From positions 1 through 10,514 of the forward strand of contig DATJFD010000027.1 of NCBI GenBank assembly GCA_035495855.1: a stretch of DNA of 10,514 bases, in the 5' to 3' direction. The stretch is from JAHFIW01 sp035495855. Its GTDB lineage: Bacteria; Patescibacteriota; Patescibacteriia; SG8-24. Within the stretch, counting starts at the first letter, position 1. Each line of letters begins with the position of its first letter. This document shows positions 6,237 to 10,273 of this stretch, one piece after another. The notes under the pieces were generated by a model. The model saw only the letters and a program-made list of their open reading frames with translations. It made no database searches and was not told where the DNA came from. The translations under genes and the position numbers were made by a program.

Positions 6237-6346
6237 CTGGACCCCGCATCACGTGCGGGGTGACAAATTACTTTTGTCACCCCGGCCCACGAGCCGGGGT
6301 CCACGGCGAATTGTCATGCTGAACTTGTTTCAGCATCCAGAAAAAA
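6231..6346 (+). repeat. 116-bp direct repeat, copy A
   Basis: These 116 bases recur without a mismatch at 7002-7117, 771 bases further on, in the same orientation. The copy comprises all of palindrome cluster 2 plus its T-rich and A-rich flanks. The two copies bracket the riboswitch and its gene. Confidence 0.95.
6238..6339. repeat. Palindrome cluster 2 (units - + +)
   Basis: Reverse unit 6238-6264 (CCCCGCA-type stem), forward units 6276-6303 (CCCCGG-type) and 6313-6339 (TGCTGAA...TTCAGCA). The inward junction is the 11-bp AAATTACTTTT. The cluster fills the gap between two converging genes, and each outer edge merges with the T-tract of a terminator. Confidence 0.93.
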
Positions 6347-6367
6347 ATAGCCCGGGATGTCCCGGGC
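6341..6367 (-). terminator. Rho-independent terminator of the riboswitch-controlled gene
   Basis: On the minus strand GCCCGGG (6367-6361), loop ACAT, CCCGGGC (6356-6350), followed by TATTTTTTT. It starts 6 bases after the stop codon at 6373, so the gene is monocistronic. Confidence 0.92.
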
Positions 6368-6372
6368 AGATC

Positions 6373-6753
6373 TCAGCCGCGCCGATGTTTCTCGACCACC
6401 CTGCGCGGACCGGCGAGATCGATGACGTAGCCGGTGCCGGCGGGAAGCAGCTCGCGTTCGGCGAGCAATAGTGCGAAGGCCTCGTGGAAGCCAATGCCGA
6501 GGCCGCTCATCACGGTCTGGATGCCGTGCGGGACGGCGGTCGGGACTCCGCGCCGGTAAACGGCCGCATACCAAGCGCTGAGCGATTCGAAATTCCTCGG
6601 ATGGAACCTGTCATCGTCGTGCCGCATGGTCTCCTCCTTCGGCGCAGGGCATGCGCCGCAACGATAACCGCGCAAGTGCACGGCGAACGTGAAACAGAAG
6701 CCGCTCATGTCGATAGGCCGGCCGCACGACCGGCAAGTGATGACGCGTCCCAT
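6373..6753 (-). CDS. Unrecognised zinc-ribbon protein under SAM riboswitch control
   Basis: 126 residues in two parts. Residues 1-38 form a likely zinc ribbon: Cys7-x2-Cys10 and Cys32-x2-Cys35, with Cys20 and His26 between (VITCRSCGRPIDMSGFCF, LRGYRCGACP). Residues 43-126 are a separate helical region (NFESLSAWYAAVYRRGVP, GFHEAFALLLAERELLP) ending in a basic tail. No known methionine, SAM or sulfur enzyme or transporter is recognisable, although the leader is a SAM-I riboswitch, whose targets normally serve methionine or SAM supply. The ATG at 6753 has AAAGGA eight bases upstream, buried in the attenuator stem. A second in-frame ATG at 6627 (Met43) has a near-ideal AAGGAGG five bases before it, which could give an 84-residue product lacking the ribbon. 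The frame is open throughout, so both may be made. Its own terminator follows. Confidence 0.8.
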   Translation of the reverse strand: MGRVITCRSCGRPIDMSGFCFTFAVHLRGYRCGACPAPKEETMRHDDDRFHPRNFESLSAWYAAVYRRGVPTAVPHGIQTVMSGLGIGFHEAFALLLAERELLPAGTGYVIDLAGPRRVVEKHRRG

Positions 6754-6802
6754 AAAAAAAATCCTTTCCCTTCGGAAAGAATGTCATCGCGCCTTCCGGC
6801 GC
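6754..6802 (-). terminator. Riboswitch expression platform: attenuator terminator that also hides the ribosome-binding site
   Basis: On the minus strand, hairpin GCGCC/GGCGC with loop GGAA (6802-6789) is followed by a 9-bp stem with one T-G pair: ATTCTTTCC (6782-6774), loop GAAG, GGAAAGGAT (6769-6761), then seven more Ts ending at the ATG (6753). The AAAGGA ribosome site (6767-6762) lies in the 3' arm. The 5' arm TCTTTCC (6780-6774) can instead pair with GGAAAGA (6816-6810), which includes two bases of the P1 3' strand. SAM binding should therefore favour termination. The fold is read from sequence; the direction of control follows from known SAM-I attenuators. Confidence 0.85.
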
Positions 6803-6805
6803 TGG

Positions 6806-6902
6806 CTTATCTTTCCCCCGTGGGGTCGGAATTGGCACCACGTCTTTCGACAGGTTGCCGGCGGGTCGCAGGGCCGATACCCTCGCCGCGCTCTTGATAA
6901 CT
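6806..6902 (-). promoter_or_regulatory. SAM-I (S-box) riboswitch aptamer
   Basis: Read on the minus strand. P1: TTATC (6900-6896) with GATAA (6811-6807). Then AAGAG. P2: GCGG (6889-6886) with CCGC (6864-6861), and inner GGG (6882-6880) with CCC (6873-6871), interrupted by a kink-turn with GA (6884-6883) facing GA (6867-6866) and a three-base bulge TGC. Pseudoknot: loop TCGG (6877-6874) with CCGA (6829-6826), four Watson-Crick pairs. P3: GGCAACC (6859-6853) with GGTGCC (6839-6834), extended by GTC-GAAA-GAC. Then the conserved AATTCC (6833-6828). P4: CCC/GGG (6825-6817). These are the ordered conserved elements of the SAM-I class. P1 is short (5 bp), and the L2 loop is one base longer than in the well-studied metF-type aptamer. 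The only downstream gene is the 126-residue zinc-ribbon protein. Confidence 0.93.
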
Positions 6903-6911
6903 CGGTTGTGC

Positions 6912-6944
6912 CGCTACTTTGCACGGGGTCACGCTATTTTGCAA
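6912..6944 (-). promoter_or_regulatory. Tandem 12-base boxes and weak promoter upstream of the riboswitch
   Basis: CGCTAyTTTGCA occurs twice in the same direction (plus strand 6912-6923 and 6932-6943), exactly 20 bases apart, one T/C difference. On the minus strand TTGCAA (6944-6939), 17 bases, CAAAGT (6921-6916) is a weak promoter fit with a start near 6909, just before the aptamer. The boxes overlap it and could be a regulator site. No better promoter is visible. Confidence 0.4.
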
Positions 6945-7001
6945 GGTTGCGATGTCGCGCCGTTTCTTTCTGGACCCTGAAACGAGTTCAGGGTGACAGT
7001 A

Positions 7002-7117
7002 TTTTTTCTGGACCCCGCATCACGTGCGGGGTGACAAATTACTTTTGTCACCCCGGCCCACGAGCCGGGGTCCACGGCGAATTGTCATGCTGAACTTGTT
7101 TCAGCATCCAGAAAAAA
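7002..7117 (+). repeat. 116-bp direct repeat, copy B
   Basis: Identical over 116 bases to 6231-6346. Here the flanks differ: another reverse unit on the left, the long element on the right. Confidence 0.95.
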
Positions 7118-7122
7118 TTATT

Positions 7123-7210
7123 GTCACCCCGGCCCCCGAGCCGGGGTCTCCCCCGCAATACTGCGGGGGACCCCGCCCTCTTTGATGAGAGAGAAGTGGC
7201 GGGGCAGAAA
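7123..7210 (+). repeat. Long palindromic element, 88 bp
   Basis: Three consecutive hairpins: CCCCGG...CCGGGG; TCCCCCGCA with TGCGGGGGA around ATAC; and CCCCGCC with GGCGGGG enclosing CTCT/AGAG, ending CAGAAA. The last 40 bases (7171-7210) are identical to 9371-9410. The middle hairpin differs in length and sequence from the other copy but stays paired. Confidence 0.88.
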
Positions 7211-7243
7211 GAAAAAGACCCGGACGTTGCCGGGTCCGGGTCT
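7206..7243 (-). terminator. Rho-independent terminator of glutamate dehydrogenase gene
   Basis: On the minus strand AGACCCGGAC (7243-7234... 5' arm) and GTCCGGGTCT (7225-7216) form a perfect 10-bp stem with an 8-base loop, then TTTTTCTTTC. The first stem base is the third-from-last base of the gene, so it overlaps the TAA stop. Confidence 0.92.
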
Positions 7244-8496
7244 TACGGAAAGTAACCGCGCAGGCTGCTGGCCTCGGCCACGCGGCCGATGGCGATCATG
7301 AACGCCGCCATGCGGAGCGAAACGCTCCGTTCGCGGGAAAGGTCGAGCACGCTCCCCAGCGCGACGGAGAGCTTCTCCGCCAGCTTGGCGTTGACCTTGT
7401 CCTCGCACCACTGCTCGCGCTGCACGTTCTGCGCCCACTCGTAGTACGAGACGATGACGCCGCCGGCGTTCGCGAGGATGTCCGGCACCACGACGATGCC
7501 GTTCTTCTCGAGGATGGCGTCCGCGTCGAGCGTGGTCGGGGCGTTGGCGCCCTCGACGACGTAGCGGGCGCGGACCGCGCCGGCATTCGCGCCGGTGATG
7601 GCGTTCTCCATCGCCGCGGGAACGAGCACGTCGCAAGGCATGGTCAAAAGATCTTCCTTGCGCTCCAGGAACTTCCCGCCGGGAAGGTCCTTGAGGAGCC
7701 GGCCCGGCGCCGCGAGGAACGCGGTCAGCGCGGCGACGTCGATGCCCGCGGGGTCGTAGACCGCCGCGCTCATGTCGCTCGCGCCGATGATGCGCACGCC
7801 CTTCTGCGCCAGGAGGCGCATGGTCGTGCCGCCGACGTTGCCGAGGCCCTGCACGACGGCCGTCATCTTCGACGGATCTTCGCCGCGCGACGCGAGCGTG
7901 TCGACGACGCACTGCGTCACTCCCCTGCCGGTCGCTTCGGCGCGGCCGAGGCTGCCGCCCACGGAGAGCGGCTTGCCGGTCACGACCGCGAAGCAGTCGC
8001 GCCGCTGGCCCATGCTGTAGGTGTCGAGCATCCAGGCCATGACCATCGCGTTCGTGCCCATGTCGGGCGCGGGGATGTCGGTCTCGGGACCGATGACGTC
8101 GCCGATCTCGTAGGTGAACCGGCGCGTCAGGCGCTCCAGCTCGCCGGCGCTCATCGCGCGCGGGTCGCAGGCGACGCCGCCCTTGGCCCCGCCGAACGGG
8201 ACGTCGACGAGCGCGGTCTTCCAGGTCATGAGCGAGGCGAGCGCCTTCACTTCATCGAGGTCGACCTGCGGCGCGAAGCGGATGCCGCCCTTGTAGGGGC
8301 CGCGCGTGTTGTTGTGCTGCACGCGGTAGCCCGTGAACATGCGCACCGAGCCGTCGTCCATCTGCACGGGAAAGTCGACGGACACGTTGCGGCTCGGGGT
8401 CTTCAGGAACATGCGCTGGCGCTCGGGCAATCCGATCGCGTCCGCTGCCTTGTCGAACTGCAACTGGACCAGCTTGAACGGGTTCAGATTTTCCAT
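7243..8496 (-). CDS. gdhA: Glutamate dehydrogenase (Glu/Leu/Phe/Val dehydrogenase family)
   Basis: 417 residues, the usual size of the hexameric enzyme, which interconverts glutamate and 2-oxoglutarate plus ammonia with NAD(P)(H) in the cytoplasm. Visible signatures: 'YRVQHNNTRGPYKGGIRF' (57-74) with substrate-binding Lys69; Lys93 in TWKTA; the family motif 'VPFGGAKGGV' with catalytic Lys105; 'PAPDMGTNAMVMAWMLDTY' with catalytic Asp145; 'GGSLGRAEATGRGV' (180-193); and the dinucleotide-binding GLGNVG (217-222). The second Rossmann strand ends 'GASDMSA' with Asp241, which leans toward NAD(H), though cofactor choice is uncertain. The C-terminus 'NAGGVIVSYYEWAQN' and 'SLRMAAFMIAIGRVAEA' is standard. 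The start at 8496 has AGGAGG eight bases upstream. The frame stays open upstream to 8805, but that part is antisense to engB. It diverges from engB. Other family members (Leu or Phe dehydrogenase) are less likely given the length and motifs. Confidence 0.97.
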   Translation of the reverse strand: MENLNPFKLVQLQFDKAADAIGLPERQRMFLKTPSRNVSVDFPVQMDDGSVRMFTGYRVQHNNTRGPYKGGIRFAPQVDLDEVKALASLMTWKTALVDVPFGGAKGGVACDPRAMSAGELERLTRRFTYEIGDVIGPETDIPAPDMGTNAMVMAWMLDTYSMGQRRDCFAVVTGKPLSVGGSLGRAEATGRGVTQCVVDTLASRGEDPSKMTAVVQGLGNVGGTTMRLLAQKGVRIIGASDMSAAVYDPAGIDVAALTAFLAAPGRLLKDLPGGKFLERKEDLLTMPCDVLVPAAMENAITGANAGAVRARYVVEGANAPTTLDADAILEKNGIVVVPDILANAGGVIVSYYEWAQNVQREQWCEDKVNAKLAEKLSVALGSVLDLSRERSVSLRMAAFMIAIGRVAEASSLRGYFP

Positions 8497-8516
8497 GGAA
8501 CGATCCTCCTGCCCTG

Positions 8517-8544
8517 ACCCTACTCCGGGCCGAAGCGAAGTCAA
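8517..8544 (-). promoter_or_regulatory. Promoter for glutamate dehydrogenase gene
   Basis: Minus-strand TTGACT (8544-8539, 5 of 6), 16 bases, TAGGGT (8522-8517, 3 of 6). The predicted start near 8510 coincides with the first base of the AGGAGG ribosome site, leaving a 14-nt leader. Confidence 0.45.
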
Positions 8545-8558
8545 TCGGGGGCGGGGGC

Positions 8559-8587
8559 GGGACATTTGGGGCCCGCGCTGGTATGCT
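8559..8587 (+). promoter_or_regulatory. Extended -10 promoter for engB, near-leaderless
   Basis: GGGACA (8559-8564, 4 of 6), 17 bases, TATGCT (8582-8587) preceded by TGG as an extended -10. The predicted start near 8594 leaves about 6 nt before the ATG at 8600, and no Shine-Dalgarno is present. Confidence 0.5.
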
Positions 8588-8599
8588 CCAAGCCATCCT

Positions 8600-9190
8600 A
8601 TGCCCGCGAAATTCATCACGAGCGCCATCCGCGCGGCGGACCTGCCGGAGTCCGGAAAGCCCCACATCTGCATGCTGGGCCGTTCCAACGTGGGCAAATC
8701 GTCGCTCATCAACCATCTGGCGGGGCAGAAAGGCCTGGCGAGGACGAGCAGCCAGCCGGGGCTCACGCAGACCATCAACCTCTTCGAGTTCGACGGCCGG
8801 TACATGCTCGTCGACCTGCCGGGCTACGGCTACTCGCGCAAGGCGCGGTCGAAGGGCGAGGGGTTCGAGCGCATGCTGTCCGGGTATCTCTCCGAGGCGG
8901 AGCTCCTGAAGCTCGTCGTGCTCATCATCGACGCGCGGCACGGGCTCACGGAGCTCGACCGCGACGCGCTCGCGCAGCTCAAGGAAGCCCAGCTCCCGCA
9001 CGTCATCGTGGCCAACAAGAGCGACAAGCTCTCGAACTCGCAGGCGGCGCAGATCACGCGCGAGCTGCGGACGGAATTCCCGGACGCCAAGGTCATCCTC
9101 CACTCCATCAACGATTCACGCGGCCTCGGCGAGATCCGCGAGGCCATCGAGAAAGCCGTCCGCGCGCACAAGGAAGAGCGGAAGGGGTGA
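8600..9190 (+). CDS. engB: Ribosome-assembly GTPase EngB (YihA/YsxC family)
   Basis: 196 residues, normal for the family, whose members bind GTP and help assemble the large ribosomal subunit. Motifs in order: G1 GRSNVGKS (27-34), with the typical 'NVGKSSLIN' continuation; switch I 'SSQPGLTQTINLF' (50-62) with Thr56/Thr58; G3 DLPGYGYSR (72-80), diagnostic for EngB; G4 NKSD (139-142); and a G5-like 'LHSINDSRGLGEIREAI' (167-183), where the usual Ser-Ala is replaced by Ser-Ile-Asn. In most EngB proteins G4 is TKxD, so Asn139 is a mild departure towards the general NKxD form. The ATG at 8600 matches the family N-terminus (PAKFITSAIRAADLP). The upstream in-frame extension is antisense to glutamate dehydrogenase. 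It is transcribed divergently from that gene from a promoter that gives almost no leader. Confidence 0.97.
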   Translation: MPAKFITSAIRAADLPESGKPHICMLGRSNVGKSSLINHLAGQKGLARTSSQPGLTQTINLFEFDGRYMLVDLPGYGYSRKARSKGEGFERMLSGYLSEAELLKLVVLIIDARHGLTELDRDALAQLKEAQLPHVIVANKSDKLSNSQAAQITRELRTEFPDAKVILHSINDSRGLGEIREAIEKAVRAHKEERKG

Positions 9191-9206
9191 GCGCGACGCC
9201 CGTTTC

Positions 9207-9410
9207 TGGACGCAGAAACGAGTTCAGCATGACAAACGACCACGGACCCCGGGTCCCGGCCCGGGGTGACAAAATGAATTGTCACCCTGAACTTGGTTAA
9301 GGGTCCAGAACGCTCGGTAAAAAACTTGTCACCCCGGCCCCCGAGCCGGGGTCTCCCGCCTATGGCGGGACCCCGCCCTCTTTGATGAGAGAGAAGTGGC
9401 GGGGCAGAAA
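9207..9410. repeat. Palindrome cluster 4 (units - - + +)
   Basis: Reverse units 9207-9233 (degenerate stem) and 9244-9270; forward unit 9281-9307 (CCCTGAA...TTaAGGG) and the long element 9328-9410. The inward junction is AAAATGAATT (9271-9280). It fills the gap between converging engB and the 90-residue protein gene. No separate terminator for engB is visible, so these hairpins may serve. Confidence 0.9.
9328..9410 (+). repeat. Long palindromic element, 83 bp
   Basis: Same three-hairpin plan as 7123-7210: CCCCGG hairpin, then TCCCGCC with GGCGGGA around TAT (instead of the 9-bp stem of the other copy), then the conserved 40 bases with the CTCT/AGAG core, ending CAGAAA. Confidence 0.88.
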
Positions 9411-9411
9411 C

Positions 9412-9443
9412 AAAAAAATGGCCCCGAGGGGCCATTTTTTATT
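9412..9443. terminator. Terminator hairpin with T-tracts both ways
   Basis: ATGGCCCC (9418-9425) and GGGGCCAT (9429-9436) with a GAG loop, flanked by an A-run on the left and a T-run on the right, so it can stop transcription in both directions. It follows the minus-strand gene at 9448-9720 by 4 bases and faces engB read-through from the other side. Confidence 0.9.
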
Positions 9444-9447
9444 GGTT

Positions 9448-9720
9448 TCACATGAAACGCTTCCAGGCGACGTAGCAAGCCGCGCCGATGGAGGCGAGGA
9501 AAGCCGCGCCAAGGACCATGCTGAAGCCCTTCTCGCGCGTCTCCTCCTGCCGTCCACGCAAGGCCACGGCGAAGCTGTCGATGAAATCGCAGCAGACCGC
9601 GCAGGTCACCTCGTGCTCCTGCATAGAGACCTCGTGCGATTCGCAGACGGCATGGCAGTATGGCACGGGCTTCCCGACGCTCACGTGCCGGATGTTGTAG
9701 TGCACTTTCGGTTTGGCCAT
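9448..9720 (-). CDS. Small Cys/His-rich protein with a C-terminal membrane anchor, function unknown
   Basis: 90 residues. The N-terminal two thirds is soluble and carries clustered possible metal ligands: His7, His12, Cys22-His23-x2-Cys26, His29, His36, Cys40-x2-Cys43-Cys44. A single hydrophobic segment at about 66-85 (FSMVLGAAFLASIGAACYVAW) is followed by KRFM, consistent with a tail anchor. The N-terminus would then face the cytoplasm, where a zinc or iron site is plausible. I do not recognise the family, and calling it a metal-binding membrane protein is inference. The predicted promoter leaves only about 3 nt before the ATG at 9720. A weak AAGGTG lies eight bases upstream. The gene is flanked by palindrome clusters on both sides and is monocistronic. 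Confidence 0.82.
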   Translation of the reverse strand: MAKPKVHYNIRHVSVGKPVPYCHAVCESHEVSMQEHEVTCAVCCDFIDSFAVALRGRQEETREKGFSMVLGAAFLASIGAACYVAWKRFM

Positions 9721-9723
9721 AAT

Positions 9724-9764
9724 GTGCGCACCTTAGCCATGTTTCGGCTCATTTGTCAAGGTGC
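9724..9764 (-). promoter_or_regulatory. Promoter and inverted repeat for the 90-residue protein gene
   Basis: Minus-strand TTGACA (9759-9754, perfect), 18 bases, TAAGGT (9735-9730, 3 of 6); predicted start near 9723. Inverted arms GCACCTT (9728-9734) and AAGGTGC (9758-9764) flank the promoter core, a possible operator. Confidence 0.45.
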
Positions 9765-9783
9765 ACGCCGTGCCGTTTTTTTC

Positions 9784-9927
9784 TGGACCCCGCATCAAGT
9801 GCGGGGTGACATTTTTTCTTTTTGTCACCCCGGGCCGGGACCCGGGGTCCACGGTCGATTGTCATGCTGAACTTGTTTCAGCATCCAGAAATACTCACTG
9901 TCACCCCGGCCCCCGAGCCGGGGTCCA
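9784..9927. repeat. Palindrome cluster 5 (units - + + +)
   Basis: Reverse unit 9784-9810; forward units 9824-9851, 9861-9887 (TGCTGAA...TTCAGCA) and 9900-9927. The inward junction is a 13-bp T-rich spacer (9811-9823). The order resembles the 116-bp repeat but with many differences. It lies between two minus-strand genes, and no other gene is seen in 9765-9946. Confidence 0.92.
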
Positions 9928-9946
9928 GAAAACGTCACTCCGCCGC

Positions 9947-10258
9947 CTATGGCCAATGCTCGGGAGGGCAGTCGGCGAACTTGCAGTCCGGAGGATAGCG
10001 GCCGACGACCGAACCGCCGGGGCAGGTCTTGAGGTCCTGCGGACAGACGACCTTTGCCTCGGGGCAGGGCGCGAACTCGCAATTCGGCGGCACGCGGCCG
10101 ACGGAGCTGCCGTCGGGACACTGCTTGGCTTCCATGGTGCAGGCGACCCCGCCGGGGGCGTTCTTGTTCGCGGCGACCGGCGGCTTCGGCGCGGCGAAGC
10201 ATCCCGCGCCGATGAGCGGGAGAGCGAGGAGAACGATGAACGCCGGGCGGATCTTCAT
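9947..10258 (-). CDS. Small lipoprotein with two four-cysteine repeats
   Basis: 103 residues. Basic start MKIR, hydrophobic core, then LPLIGAGC with Cys20 as probable lipid-modified residue. The -3 position is Gly rather than Leu or Val, so the lipobox is slightly atypical. After a Pro/Ala/Asn linker come two copies of one module: residues 40-66 (C-x6-CPDGSSVGRVPPNCEFAPCPE) and 72-99 (C-x6-CPGGSVVGRYPPDCKFADCPPE), four cysteines each, giving eight that can form disulfides outside the cytoplasm. The module C-x6-CPDGSxVGRxPPxCxFAxCP recurs in many bacterial secreted proteins of unknown role. The gene follows tag by 15 bases and has TAGGA before the ATG, so they are probably co-transcribed. No terminator is seen beyond the palindromes of cluster 5. 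Confidence 0.85.
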   Translation of the reverse strand: MKIRPAFIVLLALPLIGAGCFAAPKPPVAANKNAPGGVACTMEAKQCPDGSSVGRVPPNCEFAPCPEAKVVCPQDLKTCPGGSVVGRYPPDCKFADCPPEHWP

Positions 10259-10273
10259 GCGGGAATCCTATCA

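Larger units (their letters stand above)
6971..7210. repeat. Palindrome cluster 3 (units - - + + +)
   Basis: Reverse units 6971-6997 (CCCTGAA/TTCAGGG stem) and 7009-7035; forward units 7047-7074, 7084-7110 and the long element 7123-7210. The inward junction is AAATTACTTTT (7036-7046). This fills most of the gene-free stretch 6903-7242 between the riboswitch and the glutamate dehydrogenase terminator. I see no other gene there. Confidence 0.92.

Noticed and set aside
6611..6841. 76-codon minus-strand frame beginning GTG inside the riboswitch
   Set aside because: Its start lies within the aptamer (GGTGCC of P3), and it overlaps the zinc-ribbon gene in another frame, which has the CxxC motifs and ribosome sites.
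6231..7210. CRISPR array
   Set aside because: The repeats are palindromes of mixed sequence and both orientations with short AT spacers, not identical direct repeats with unique spacers, and no cas gene is nearby.
8497..8805. N-terminal extension of glutamate dehydrogenase by about 103 residues
   Set aside because: The extension overlaps engB antisense. The family N-terminus and AGGAGG fit the ATG at 8496.
9354..9410. Small RNA or peptide gene in the conserved 40-base core
   Set aside because: The conservation between copies is equally explained by repeat identity, and no promoter or credible reading frame was found.
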